From NCBI RefSeq assembly GCF_023716465.1, contig NZ_CP092415.1, forward strand, positions 3,263,501-3,327,500: 64,000 bases of DNA. The letters are read 5' to 3'. The stretch is from Flagellimonas marinaquae (GTDB lineage: Bacteria; Bacteroidota; Bacteroidia; Flavobacteriales; Flavobacteriaceae). Made by a program: the position numbers and the translations under genes. The notes beneath the pieces were generated by a model. It worked only from the letters and a program-made list of their open reading frames with translations. It did no database searches and had not been told where the DNA came from. Shown piece after piece: positions 50,913-60,316 of the stretch; within the stretch, counting starts at the first letter, position 1, and every line of letters starts with the position of its first letter.

Positions 50913-51960
50913 CATACATCCAGAATTTCGTCTTAATGGAGGCTTTTTCGGCGTACAACAATTGGAGGAACTTGCCAATAACTTAAAACAAGAAAAAGCA
51001 TTTAAAAAAGATATCGGGGCGTTCTTGTTGGATTGGATATCCAACTCTGAAACATTAAATGTGAATACCTCGGGTTCTACCGGCAACCCGAAAACCATTC
51101 AGCTCAAAAAAGAGCATATGGTAAATTCCGCTTTGGCCACAGGAGAATATTTTGATTTAAAACCAGGTCAAAAAGCACTTTTGTGTTTGCCTTGTACCGG
51201 AATTGCCGGTAAAATGATGTTGGTCCGGGCCATGGTACTCGGATTGCAACTGGATTTTGTTCAGCCCACATCGAGCCCTTTGTCCAAAATGGACAAAACT
51301 TACGATTTTGTGGCCATGGTTCCCTTACAGGTTAAAAATTCCCTGCCCCATTTACAAAGAGTGAGAAAATTGATAATTGGCGGTGCCCCGGTGGATTTAC
51401 AGTTGAGGGAGCAATTGAACCAATTGCCCGTGCAAGCTTTTGAAACTTATGGAATGACGGAGACCATAACCCATATTGCAGTAAAACCCGTCAGCGGGAA
51501 CTCTTTAAAGTACTTTGAGGCACTTCCACATGTAACTGTTTCACAAGACAAAAGAGGATGCCTTGTAATTGATGCTCCAAAAGTTACCGATACAAAAATC
51601 ATAACCAACGACCTAGTTGAGCTCTTAAGTAATACAACTTTTATTTGGGTCGGTAGATTCGATTCTATCATAAATTCCGGCGGTATAAAATTGATGCCCG
51701 AAAAAATAGAGGAAAAACTGGAATCACTCATTTCCTCTCGATTTTTTGTCTCAGGTTTACCAGATAAGATATTGGGTCAAAAATTAGTGCTCGTGATCGA
51801 AGGAAATCCTTCGGACGAACAAGAACTGATCAGAACTATTTCAGGTTTAAAGGAATTATCAAAATATGAAGTGCCGAAGCAAGTTTACTTTGTAAAAACT
51901 TTTCAAGAAACAACGACCAAGAAAGTAGATCGTAAAAAAACCTTGGAACAAGTTATTTAA
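50890..51960 (+). CDS. menE: o-Succinylbenzoate-CoA ligase
   Basis: AMP-forming acyl-CoA synthetase that activates OSB, 356 aa, shorter than B. subtilis MenE (about 486) as typical for Bacteroidota. The P-loop-like TSGSTGNPKTIQLKKEH, ETYGMTETITHIAVK (adenine/acyl motif), WVGRFDSIINSGGIKLMPE (hinge) and the C-terminal catalytic Lys near TTKKVDRK are visible. It starts inside the CPBP gene and is last in the operon. Confidence 0.94.
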   Translation: MVDPTWRNIHPEFRLNGGFFGVQQLEELANNLKQEKAFKKDIGAFLLDWISNSETLNVNTSGSTGNPKTIQLKKEHMVNSALATGEYFDLKPGQKALLCLPCTGIAGKMMLVRAMVLGLQLDFVQPTSSPLSKMDKTYDFVAMVPLQVKNSLPHLQRVRKLIIGGAPVDLQLREQLNQLPVQAFETYGMTETITHIAVKPVSGNSLKYFEALPHVTVSQDKRGCLVIDAPKVTDTKIITNDLVELLSNTTFIWVGRFDSIINSGGIKLMPEKIEEKLESLISSRFFVSGLPDKILGQKLVLVIEGNPSDEQELIRTISGLKELSKYEVPKQVYFVKTFQETTTKKVDRKKTLEQVI

Positions 51961-51993
51961 GTTTTGTATTTTCAGAACGTTAAATAATCAACC

Positions 51994-53340
51994 ATGCAAA
52001 AAATCTTCAACCTTACTTTTCTACTCTTGCCTTTTATTGTTTTATCCCAACAAATTCTGCCCGAGGCGGAACGTGCTCGTGTGGTGGATGAAATTCTTGA
52101 GGAACGATTCACCGATTTGCTTCCTAAATTAATGGATGATACGGGAATAGATATGTGGGTTCTTATATCCAGGGAATATAACGAGGACCCAGTCCTAAAA
52201 ACCATGCTTCCGGCCACATGGCTGAATGCCCGTAGACGAACCATTCTGCTTTTTTATAGGGACCAGGAAAACAATACCATGGATAGATTGGCCGTAGCAC
52301 GCTACAATGTGGGCAAAAGTATTATCTCCGCTTGGGACAAGGACAAAGAGCCAAACCAATGGAAACGATTAATGCAGTTGATTTCCGAACGTGACCCTAA
52401 TACGATCGGTTTAAATTTTTCTAAAGACCATAATATAGCGGATGGTTTGGATAAGACCGATTTTGATGAGTTTATGGCCAATCTTCCCAAAAAGTATCAC
52501 TCACGGGTAAAGTCGGCAGAGCAGTTGGCCGTTAGATGGATAGAGACACGTACTGCTCGGGAAATGACAATTTTCAATCAACTCGTGGATATTACCCATG
52601 ATATAATTGCAGAAGCTTTTTCAGAAAAAGTAATTACGCCGGGAGTAACCACAACCACCGAGGTAGAATGGTGGATGCGTCAAAAAGTAACAGATCTTGG
52701 TTTAGAGACCTGGTTTCATCCCACTGTGGATGTTCAGCGCACCAGTGAAGAATTGGTAAGCCATTTATATTCATTTTCCGGAAGGCCAGATGACGAAATT
52801 ATACAACAGGGAGATTTGTTGCATTGCGATTTTGGGATAAGCTACCTTGGTCTTAATACTGATTGTCAGGAATTGGCCTATGTTTTAAAACCAAAGGAAA
52901 CCGAGGCCCCAACATTTTTGGTAAACGCCCTGTACGATGGTAACCGAGTGCAGGATTATCTAACCCAGAACATGGTAGCAGGAAGGGTAGGCAACGACAT
53001 TTTGGCCAAGGCCTTGCAAGATGCCAAAAACGCTGGACTGCGACCAGCAATATACACCCATCCATTAGGAAGTTATGGCCACTCCGCAGGTACTACCATT
53101 GGCATGTGGGATGCCCAAGGAGGTGTTATGAAGGACGATGGAGAGAATTACCCCTTAAATCCAAACACGGTGTACGCCATTGAGTTGAATACCACTGTGA
53201 ATATCCCGGAATGGAATCGCGATATACGAATTATGCTGGAAGAAGCTGGCTTTTTTGGGGAAAACGGATTTCGTTATGTTAATGGTAGACAAACAGAGCT
53301 AATGCTGATTCCTAGAGTAAAAGATCATTTGGGCAACTAA
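51994..53340 (+). CDS. Exported M24-family (Xaa-Pro type) peptidase
   Basis: 448 aa with signal peptide (IFNLTFLLLPFIVLSQ). The creatinase-like N-terminal domain (WVLISREYNEDPVLKTM) is followed by a pita-bread catalytic domain: metal ligands Asp and Asp in HCDFGISYLGLNTDCQ, His in GHSAGTTIGMWD, Glu in YAIELNTTVN, and Glu in MLEEAGFF. It probably works in the periplasm on proline-containing peptides. The next gene starts 9 nt after its stop, so co-transcription is possible. Confidence 0.92.
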   Translation: MQKIFNLTFLLLPFIVLSQQILPEAERARVVDEILEERFTDLLPKLMDDTGIDMWVLISREYNEDPVLKTMLPATWLNARRRTILLFYRDQENNTMDRLAVARYNVGKSIISAWDKDKEPNQWKRLMQLISERDPNTIGLNFSKDHNIADGLDKTDFDEFMANLPKKYHSRVKSAEQLAVRWIETRTAREMTIFNQLVDITHDIIAEAFSEKVITPGVTTTTEVEWWMRQKVTDLGLETWFHPTVDVQRTSEELVSHLYSFSGRPDDEIIQQGDLLHCDFGISYLGLNTDCQELAYVLKPKETEAPTFLVNALYDGNRVQDYLTQNMVAGRVGNDILAKALQDAKNAGLRPAIYTHPLGSYGHSAGTTIGMWDAQGGVMKDDGENYPLNPNTVYAIELNTTVNIPEWNRDIRIMLEEAGFFGENGFRYVNGRQTELMLIPRVKDHLGN

Positions 53341-53349
53341 GATCAAGGC

Positions 53350-55524
53350 ATGAGAAAAAACTTTTCGATAATTGCGTTCCTGACTTTTATATTGGTATTT
53401 TCCCAAGAGAATACCGATACCAAGATTACTATTTGTTGGGACACTTCTTTTTCCATGTTGGAGAGGGATATTGAAAAGGAGTTTGAAATATTGGATAAAA
53501 TACTCCACCGTTCACCCGAACTGAGCGTACAACTTATTCTATTTAATACGGCCATTGAAGAACGGTTTTTTGAAATTTCCGATGGCAACTGGAACGAGCT
53601 TAAAGAGGTGTTGACCCATTACAGAGCAGATGGGGGCACCATTTATAATGGCCTGTCCGAAACAATTAAGAATGATCAGGTTTATTTTTTTAGTGATGGC
53701 AACGGCCTGCTGCCCAATGTAATCTTACCGGTTAAGAAAGGGAACGTAATTATCAATACAGTGCCGACCAGAAATGTGGAGGTACTTAAAAAATCTGCAT
53801 TGATAGGTAACGGACGGTTAATGGATTTTGCGGCCATGTTACCAAAAAATAGGGAAAGTACCGTAAATGATCCACCATTAGAAAAAACCATAAAAGGTAA
53901 AGTTTACATAGACAATGTTCCACAAACTGATATTGAAATCAGAGTAACGGGGAGCCAAGAGATTTATAAAACAGATGCTACTGGAGCTTTTACAATACCC
54001 AGTATTCCGGGCGATTCGATTTTAATATCGAGTAGGTCCTTTAAAACCATGAAAAAAATCCCCATTGGATATTTTTCAGATAATCTGGAAGTATTTTTAA
54101 ATTCGAACATAACTGCACTCGAAGAAGTTATTGTTTCGGAGAATCGTGTTGAATCCACCACTAAGGATATGGTGGAAACTGGAACGGGTCTTAAAAGCAA
54201 GGAAGGTATAGGCTATGCAGTGCAATCTATTGGAAGTGAAGAGATAACGCCCATACAAACCGATTTAAACCAAAGCGTTCAAGGGCGGTTTTCCAATGTG
54301 AATTTAAGCCGAGATCAAGACTTGACACAATTTAAGGGAAGAAGCAACAATACGTTGCTGGGCAACACTTATGGCCTTGTGGTAGTGGATGGCATCCCTA
54401 TACAACAGTCGGATTCGTCCTCCGGTTATGCTGCCGATGCATCTTTTATTGACCCAAACAATGTTGCAGAAATTACGGTTTTAAAAGGGTTGGCCGCTAC
54501 GAACAGGTATGGGTCATTGGGCAATGCAGGTGTAATTTTGATCACCACTAAAAACGCCCTAAAATCAAAAGGAGCAGGTGGGAGTGTAAATTCGGCACTT
54601 GTCCAAAACAATATTTACGATGCAAAATCTAAAATTGTACACCGAGAATCTGCGATAATCAAAACATTGAAAAATGCCCAAAACGTAGAGACAGCATACC
54701 ATAAGTATTTAGAACTTAGAAACTTCAATTTGGATAATGAATCCTTCTTTTTGGACAGTTTTGAGTTTTTCAAGGACAAGGATGCAAATGTGGCCACCCG
54801 GATAATCTCCAATTTACTGGAGCTGAATCCCAAAGACATACATTACTTAAAATTGGTCGAGCTTTCCTCACGAGGTTTAAACGAACTTGAATTGGCCAAC
54901 TATCTCAACAAGGCCATTTATACAGCCGACCCAACAGCGCTACAACCGTTTTTTACCGAGGCCCAGATCTATTTTGAGAAAGGAGAGTACCAAAAAGCGC
55001 TAGATGCGTGGGCTACGTTGGCCAAAGGTGGTGCTTATGGCACTATGCAGGTAGATGCGATCAAAAAATCCTTGAACCGAGAAATTAAAAATCTTGTTTT
55101 TCAAAAGAGAACTCTACTCAATGTAACCAAATTGGATGATATCTATTTTAATAACGAGAAGGTCAATGTTCGTTTACGTTTGGAGTGGAGCAACCCCAAA
55201 GCCGAATTTCAAATTCAATTTGTAAATCCCCAGAATAGATATTTCAACTGGGAACATACATCCATGGAAGATACGAATAGAATTGCCAACGAAGTTAACC
55301 TTGGTTTTGCCATGGAAGAGTTTGAGGTTTACGATGACTTAAAAGGGCTCTGGCAGATCAATATCAACTATCTGGGCAATTTGGACAAGGCCAATACAGA
55401 CCCCTTGGTACTGTTATGTACCGTTTATACCGATTTTGGCTACCCATCCCAGTCGAGGGAAGTAATTTGGTTGTACGTTGACCAACAAAATAGCAGAAAA
55501 GAAATAGTATCCTTTAAAAATTAA
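53350..55524 (+). CDS. Exported vWA - carboxypeptidase-regulatory - barrel-less TonB plug - TPR - DUF2135-like protein
   Basis: 724 aa. Signal peptide 1-19. A von Willebrand A domain spans about 24-165 with MIDAS residues Asp31, Ser33, Ser35 (DTSFS), a Thr in GGTIYNG and Asp in FSDGNG. A carboxypeptidase-regulatory-like beta domain spans about 180-262 (IKGKVYIDN to LEEVIVSE). A plug domain like that of SusC/TonB receptors spans about 285-402 (LVVVDGIPIQQ, ITVLKGLAATNRYGSLG, AGVILITTKN). No beta-barrel follows: residues 430-600 are TPR-like helices and 605-712 a beta domain similar to DUF2135 (VNVRLRLEWSNP, NPQNRYFNWEH, LWQININYLG). It is homologous to the next gene product over the later part. 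Role unknown; likely periplasmic. Confidence 0.8.
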   Translation: MRKNFSIIAFLTFILVFSQENTDTKITICWDTSFSMLERDIEKEFEILDKILHRSPELSVQLILFNTAIEERFFEISDGNWNELKEVLTHYRADGGTIYNGLSETIKNDQVYFFSDGNGLLPNVILPVKKGNVIINTVPTRNVEVLKKSALIGNGRLMDFAAMLPKNRESTVNDPPLEKTIKGKVYIDNVPQTDIEIRVTGSQEIYKTDATGAFTIPSIPGDSILISSRSFKTMKKIPIGYFSDNLEVFLNSNITALEEVIVSENRVESTTKDMVETGTGLKSKEGIGYAVQSIGSEEITPIQTDLNQSVQGRFSNVNLSRDQDLTQFKGRSNNTLLGNTYGLVVVDGIPIQQSDSSSGYAADASFIDPNNVAEITVLKGLAATNRYGSLGNAGVILITTKNALKSKGAGGSVNSALVQNNIYDAKSKIVHRESAIIKTLKNAQNVETAYHKYLELRNFNLDNESFFLDSFEFFKDKDANVATRIISNLLELNPKDIHYLKLVELSSRGLNELELANYLNKAIYTADPTALQPFFTEAQIYFEKGEYQKALDAWATLAKGGAYGTMQVDAIKKSLNREIKNLVFQKRTLLNVTKLDDIYFNNEKVNVRLRLEWSNPKAEFQIQFVNPQNRYFNWEHTSMEDTNRIANEVNLGFAMEEFEVYDDLKGLWQININYLGNLDKANTDPLVLLCTVYTDFGYPSQSREVIWLYVDQQNSRKEIVSFKN

Positions 55525-55615
55525 GGATTTCCATTTTTTTAATGAGCCATGGAGGTAATCTATGGTTTACTGATATATTTTGTAAATTTAGTAAACCTCT
55601 AATATTCAAGTTGCT

Positions 55616-57358
55616 ATGAGAATACTACTTTGTACTGGACTGTGTTTCTTTTTTACGATAATTACCTTTGCCCAAAAACAAATAAACGGCCGTATTATGG
55701 ACGGAGTTTCTTATTTGCCGGATGTATCGGTAACCAATCTTACTTCGGGTCTTGGGACTACCTCCGATGCAGAGGGCAGATATCAAATTAAGGCCAATCC
55801 CAAAGAGGAACTTAGGTTTACCTATTTGGGTATGGATACGGTTTCTATACTTGTTGAGGATGTAACACGCATTTTAAATGTTACCATGAACGCAAATGTG
55901 GAAGAGTTGGAAGAGGTAACTGTTGCAGCTAAAAAAAGAAAAACCTATCAAGAGAAAATCCTGGATTACCACAAGAACAAGAACTTGATAAAAACATATT
56001 TCGGATTTCTGGACAAAGAGACTGCTAATTTCTCACTTCGAATTGCAGATGAGGACGATTTTAAAAATGCGCCTACGATCAATTCTGTTATTTGGGGAAA
56101 ATTTGCCGGGGTACGGGCCGTATGTGACCCAATGAGTGATGAACTAGTGGTTAGTATGAGGGCAATTCAAAGTATCAACAATGAGGCAACGGCTGTGTTC
56201 GATGTTGATGGACAAATCATGACCAAGGTTTATTGTAGTTGGCTTTGGGGCAATGTAAAAAGAATGGCTTTTATCCCCTCTGTTTCGGCGCTTTCCAAAT
56301 ATGGCACAATAGGCGTAGGTGGAGTGGTGGTGATCAATACCATTTCGGGAACAGATCTGCCTAGGGAGAACAATGGAGAAATTTATGATCAAGCAAGATT
56401 GCGCAACAATATATATCGGGACAACGCCTTGGACGGCAAGGTGGTGTTCAATAATGCTCCTCAATATTTAAAAGACTTAAATAGTGCATCGGACAAAGGG
56501 GAGGCCATAGCTATTTATAAGAAAGCAGCAGTAAAATATAGTGCATCTTACCACTTTGTATTGGAGAGTTATCGTTATTTCCACGATATATGGAAAGATA
56601 TCGGATTTGCCGATAATATATTGGAGGAGCATGCAAGGTTGTTCAACAACAACCCAGTGGCATTAAAGTCGTTGGCCTACGTTCTGGAATCCCAGCAACG
56701 TTATAAAAAAGCCCATGAAACTTATAAAAAGGTCTATATTCTTCGGCCGGACTACGCCCAAAGTTTTATAGATATGGCGAAAAGTTATCGAAACTTGGGC
56801 GAAGCTAAATCGGCCACAACCCTTTTTGCAAGACATGCATATTTACAGAAAGAAGGATTGTTGCCCAAGGATACGCTGGATTTGTCCAGAATTATGAAAA
56901 GAGAGCTGTACAATATTTTTACTTTGGACAATGGTTCCATGCAGATTGAAAACCGAAAAAAGTATAAGTACAACGAGGAATTTTCATCTAGATTGGTATT
57001 TGAATGGAACGACTCCGAAGCTGAATTCGATCTACAGTTTGTAAATCCCAACAATCAATACTTTAATTGGAAGCATACCCTTACAGAGATGCCAGAACGA
57101 ATTCGTTCGGAAAAGGAACTGGGCTATTCGATGGCCGATTTTTTATTAGACGATGAATTTCCGGGAACATGGAAAATAAATGCCACCTACCATGGCAACA
57201 AACAACTCACGCCCACTTATCTCAAAGTAACCATGTATCAGAACTATGGCAGCAAATTGCAAACCAAAGAAGTTAAAGTGTTTCGTTTGGGCGTAAAGGG
57301 AGTTAATCGGCAATTGTTTACCTTTCCGGTTACTTCAAATATTGTTCAAAGTAAATAA
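55616..57358 (+). CDS. Exported barrel-less TonB-plug-like, TPR, DUF2135-like protein (paralogue of preceding gene)
   Basis: 580 aa. Signal peptide to Ala19-Gln20, then a carboxypeptidase-regulatory-like domain (about 22-95, INGRIMDGVSYLPDVSV), a degenerate plug (about 150-245, TAVFDVDGQIMT, IPSVSALSKYGTIG, GVVVINTISG), TPR-like helices (about 290-430) and the same C-terminal beta domain as its neighbour (455-560, FVNPNNQYFNWKHT, GTWKINATYHGN). The vWA domain is absent. The shared NNIY linker after the plug and shared C-terminus show common origin by duplication. It is 91 nt downstream of the first copy and ends convergently with the carboxylase gene. Function unknown. Confidence 0.8.
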   Translation: MRILLCTGLCFFFTIITFAQKQINGRIMDGVSYLPDVSVTNLTSGLGTTSDAEGRYQIKANPKEELRFTYLGMDTVSILVEDVTRILNVTMNANVEELEEVTVAAKKRKTYQEKILDYHKNKNLIKTYFGFLDKETANFSLRIADEDDFKNAPTINSVIWGKFAGVRAVCDPMSDELVVSMRAIQSINNEATAVFDVDGQIMTKVYCSWLWGNVKRMAFIPSVSALSKYGTIGVGGVVVINTISGTDLPRENNGEIYDQARLRNNIYRDNALDGKVVFNNAPQYLKDLNSASDKGEAIAIYKKAAVKYSASYHFVLESYRYFHDIWKDIGFADNILEEHARLFNNNPVALKSLAYVLESQQRYKKAHETYKKVYILRPDYAQSFIDMAKSYRNLGEAKSATTLFARHAYLQKEGLLPKDTLDLSRIMKRELYNIFTLDNGSMQIENRKKYKYNEEFSSRLVFEWNDSEAEFDLQFVNPNNQYFNWKHTLTEMPERIRSEKELGYSMADFLLDDEFPGTWKINATYHGNKQLTPTYLKVTMYQNYGSKLQTKEVKVFRLGVKGVNRQLFTFPVTSNIVQSK

Positions 57359-57359
57359 A

Positions 57360-58988
57360 TTAGACCTGTAATACTCCCATATTAAACTTTTTTTCAATGG
57401 GTGAGTGGTTGGCGGCATCGATCCCCATGGAAATCCATTTTCGCGTATCCATTGGGTCTATAATGCCATCCGTCCATAGTCGTGCAGCAGCATAATAGGG
57501 TGATATTTGATTATCGTATCGCTGTTTTATTTCATCGAATAGTTCTTTTTCCTTTTCGGTATCGAGCGGTTTTCCGCTTTTTTCCAAGCTGGCTTTTTCA
57601 ATTTGCAAAAGCACTTTGGCCGCAGAATTCCCGCTCATCACCGCGAGTTCGGCACTTGGCCAAGCTACAATAAATCTGGGGTCATAGGCTTTTCCGCACA
57701 TGGCATAGTTCCCAGCGCCGTAGCTGTTTCCGATCACGATCGTAAATTTGGGAACTACCGAATTGCTCACGGCGTTCACCATTTTGGCACCGTCTTTTAT
57801 AATTCCGCCATGTTCACTTTTACTACCTACCATAAATCCGGTAACGTCCTGTAAAAACACGAGGGGAATTTTCTTTTGATTGCAGTTGGCAATAAAACGG
57901 GTGGCCTTATCGGCAGAATCGGAGTAGATTACACCTCCAAATTGCATTTCACCTTTTTTGGTCTTTACCACTTTGCGCTGATTGGCAACTATGCCCACGG
58001 ACCAACCGTCGATTCGGGCATAACCTGTTAAAATAGTTTGGCCATAGCCCTCTTTGTATTGTTCAAATTCGGAATCGTCCACCAATCGTTTGATGATTTC
58101 CAACATATCATACTGATCGCTTCGTGAAGCAGGCAAGATTCCAAAAATGTCATCAGGATTTTCAGCTGGGGGCTTGGCTTCGGACCGGTTGAACCCTGCC
58201 TTGTCGAAATCACCGATTTTATCTACAATGTTCTTAATTTTGTCCAATGCATCTTTATCATCCTTGGCCTTATAATCGGTTACTCCACTAATTTCGGAAT
58301 GGGTGGTAGCGCCCCCAAGTGTTTCGTTGTCGATACTTTCCCCAATAGCGGCCTTCACCAGATAACTGCCCGCCAAAAATATACTTCCGGTTTTGTCCAC
58401 GATTAGTGCTTCATCGCTCATAATTGGCAAGTAAGCACCTCCGGCAACACAACTTCCCATCACAGCGGCTATTTGGGTAATGCCCATACTGCTCATTACG
58501 GCATTGTTCCTAAAAATTCTTCCAAAATGTTCTTTATCTGGAAAAATTTCATCTTGCATGGGCAAATACACCCCTGCGCTGTCCACTAAATAAATAATGG
58601 GCAATTTGTTTTCGATGGAGATTTCCTGGGCACGTAGGTTCTTTTTCCCCGTGATCGGGAACCAGGCGCCAGCCTTAACCGTCGCATCGTTCGCCACAAC
58701 AACACATTGTTTGCCTTGTACATAACCCACTTTTACCACCACACCGCCAGATGGGCATCCACCATGCTCCTTGTACATATCTTCACCGGCAAAAGTGCCT
58801 ATTTCAATCGACCCCTTATCCTCATCCAACAAATAATCGATACGTTCCCTTGCGGTCATTTTACCTTTGGCATGGTGTTTTTCAATACGGTTTTTGCCGC
58901 CACCAAGTTTAACTTTTGCCAATCTCCGCTTTAGTTCGGAAAGCTTTAACTTGTTATGGTCTTCGTTCTTATTGAAGTTTATGTCCAT
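57360..58988 (-). CDS. Acyl-CoA carboxylase beta (carboxyltransferase) subunit, MccB-like
   Basis: 542 aa biotin-dependent carboxyltransferase subunit. The N-terminal half holds KMTARERIDYLLDE, the acyl-CoA site with GGVVVKVGYVQGK, and SAGVYLPMQDEIFPDKEHFG, a stretch typical of methylcrotonyl-CoA carboxylase beta. The C-terminal half has QDVTGFMVGSKSEHGG and GNSYGAGNYAMCGKAYDPR. It transfers carboxyl from biotin to an acyl-CoA, probably in leucine breakdown, but propionyl-CoA use cannot be excluded. The biotin-carrying alpha subunit is not next to it. Confidence 0.92.
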   Translation of the reverse strand: MDINFNKNEDHNKLKLSELKRRLAKVKLGGGKNRIEKHHAKGKMTARERIDYLLDEDKGSIEIGTFAGEDMYKEHGGCPSGGVVVKVGYVQGKQCVVVANDATVKAGAWFPITGKKNLRAQEISIENKLPIIYLVDSAGVYLPMQDEIFPDKEHFGRIFRNNAVMSSMGITQIAAVMGSCVAGGAYLPIMSDEALIVDKTGSIFLAGSYLVKAAIGESIDNETLGGATTHSEISGVTDYKAKDDKDALDKIKNIVDKIGDFDKAGFNRSEAKPPAENPDDIFGILPASRSDQYDMLEIIKRLVDDSEFEQYKEGYGQTILTGYARIDGWSVGIVANQRKVVKTKKGEMQFGGVIYSDSADKATRFIANCNQKKIPLVFLQDVTGFMVGSKSEHGGIIKDGAKMVNAVSNSVVPKFTIVIGNSYGAGNYAMCGKAYDPRFIVAWPSAELAVMSGNSAAKVLLQIEKASLEKSGKPLDTEKEKELFDEIKQRYDNQISPYYAAARLWTDGIIDPMDTRKWISMGIDAANHSPIEKKFNMGVLQV

Positions 58989-59037
58989 TCTTATCGATAA
59001 TTCAATTTGTTGGTTAAAGATACGGAGTTATAATTAT

Positions 59038-59045
59038 TACTTTTG
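59038..59045 (+). promoter_or_regulatory. -7 box TACTTTTG of the Gfo/Idh/MocA gene
   Basis: Exact TAnnTTTG match directly abutting ATG 59046 (6 nt before ATG 59052), so the mRNA is probably leaderless, starting translation at 59052 or 59046. Confidence 0.5.
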
Positions 59046-60035
59046 ATGAATATGGAGAACAAAATTAGATGGGGTATTTTAGGGCCCGGAAAAATTGCCA
59101 AAAAATTTGTGTCGGACCTTTTATTGGTAGATGATGCCGAGGTTACTGCGGTCGCATCGCGCTCAATGGAACGCGCCCAAGAATTTGCCGATGAGTATGG
59201 AACTAAACATGTTTTTGGAAGTTATGATGCCTTGTTCCGATCTGGAACAGTGGATGTGGTGTACATCGCTACGCCGCACAATTTTCATAAAGACTTGTCG
59301 GTTCGTGCGTTGAACCATCAAATCGGTGTGCTTTGTGAAAAACCAATGGGCGTTAATAGGACGGAGGTGATGGAACAGGTAAGTGCATCCAAAAAGAACA
59401 ATACGTTTTTAATGGAGGCTATGTGGTCTCGGTTTAACCCAGCTATCCAACAAGTAAAACAATTGGTAGATCAAGGGGAAATAGGGGATTTAAAGTTTAT
59501 AAATGCTGACTTTGCTTTTTATGCATTGAACAGGGACAAGGACTCCAGATTGCTAAATCCTAATTTAGCTTCGGGTACTTTATTGGATATAGGGATCTAT
59601 CCTATTTTTTTATCCTATTTATTGTTGGGTATGCCCAGTCAAATTATGGCAAGTTCAAAGTTTCACGAAAATGGAACAGAGCTACAAACTAGTATGATTT
59701 TTGATTATCCAAATGCCCAAGCCATGCTTTACAGCGGATTTACCAGCAGATCTAGATTGGAAGCGGAAATATCGGGAACAACGGGCCAATTTCTATTAAA
59801 ATCAAGATGGCACGAGGCCGATGGCTATTCTTTAATACGGGAAGATGATGTTGAGGAGGTTAGTTTGCCCATGACGGGAATCGGTTATTACCATGAGATA
59901 TTGGAAGTACATAAATGTCTAAGAAAGAACAAGATTGAAAGTAACCTCTGGTCACATCAGAACAGTTTGGATTTGTCCGAATTGCTGGACACGGTCAGGG
60001 AAAAAAGTGGAATAACGTTCCCTTTTGAAACTTAA
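59046..60035 (+). CDS. Gfo/Idh/MocA-family oxidoreductase
   Basis: 329 aa NAD(P)-dependent oxidoreductase. Rossmann start WGILGPGKIAKKFVSDL, YIATPHNFHKDL, the catalytic Lys in LCEKPMGVNRTEV, and MEAMWSRFNPAIQQVK typical of the dihydrodiol-dehydrogenase-like branch; later GTLLDIGIYPIFLSYLLLG. The substrate is a sugar or diol, not assignable. A -7 box overlaps the in-frame TTG 59043, so the start is ATG 59046 or 59052. Confidence 0.92.
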   Translation: MNMENKIRWGILGPGKIAKKFVSDLLLVDDAEVTAVASRSMERAQEFADEYGTKHVFGSYDALFRSGTVDVVYIATPHNFHKDLSVRALNHQIGVLCEKPMGVNRTEVMEQVSASKKNNTFLMEAMWSRFNPAIQQVKQLVDQGEIGDLKFINADFAFYALNRDKDSRLLNPNLASGTLLDIGIYPIFLSYLLLGMPSQIMASSKFHENGTELQTSMIFDYPNAQAMLYSGFTSRSRLEAEISGTTGQFLLKSRWHEADGYSLIREDDVEEVSLPMTGIGYYHEILEVHKCLRKNKIESNLWSHQNSLDLSELLDTVREKSGITFPFET

Positions 60036-60101
60036 TCCACAATAATCACTTTGCATTAACCCTATTTTTACGATATTTGAAATCCTTCAGAAAAATATAT
60101 A

Positions 60102-60284
60102 ATGGGAATGAATAAGAACACGGTGCTGGCCTATGCCACATGGATTATGATATTTGTAGGTTTGGGAATGATCGCACTTGGAGCTTTTAAATATGATGAA
60201 GTGGCAGGATGGGGCTTTGCTGCTGTCGGAATTGGATTTTTAGCTGTTGCCTGGGTGTTCAACGCCTTAAAGGGCAGGGTATAG
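60102..60284 (+). CDS. Small membrane protein (CAL67264-like)
   Basis: 60 aa with two hydrophobic segments (VLAYATWIMIFVGLGMIALG and GWGFAAVGIGFLAVAWVF) and a short basic C-terminus (LKGRV). It resembles a small flavobacterial membrane protein family labelled CAL67264 in databases; this is from memory. It lies 32 nt upstream of ettA and is likely co-transcribed with it. Function unknown. Confidence 0.78.
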   Translation: MGMNKNTVLAYATWIMIFVGLGMIALGAFKYDEVAGWGFAAVGIGFLAVAWVFNALKGRV

Positions 60285-60316
60285 CCTCTTTTCATAAACA
60301 ATTTAATTTTAAGTAG

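Noticed and set aside
53350..57358. Interpretation of the two plug-bearing genes as truncated SusC receptor pseudogenes
   Set aside because: Both frames are intact, have signal peptides and share a defined C-terminal domain, so they are designed without a barrel.
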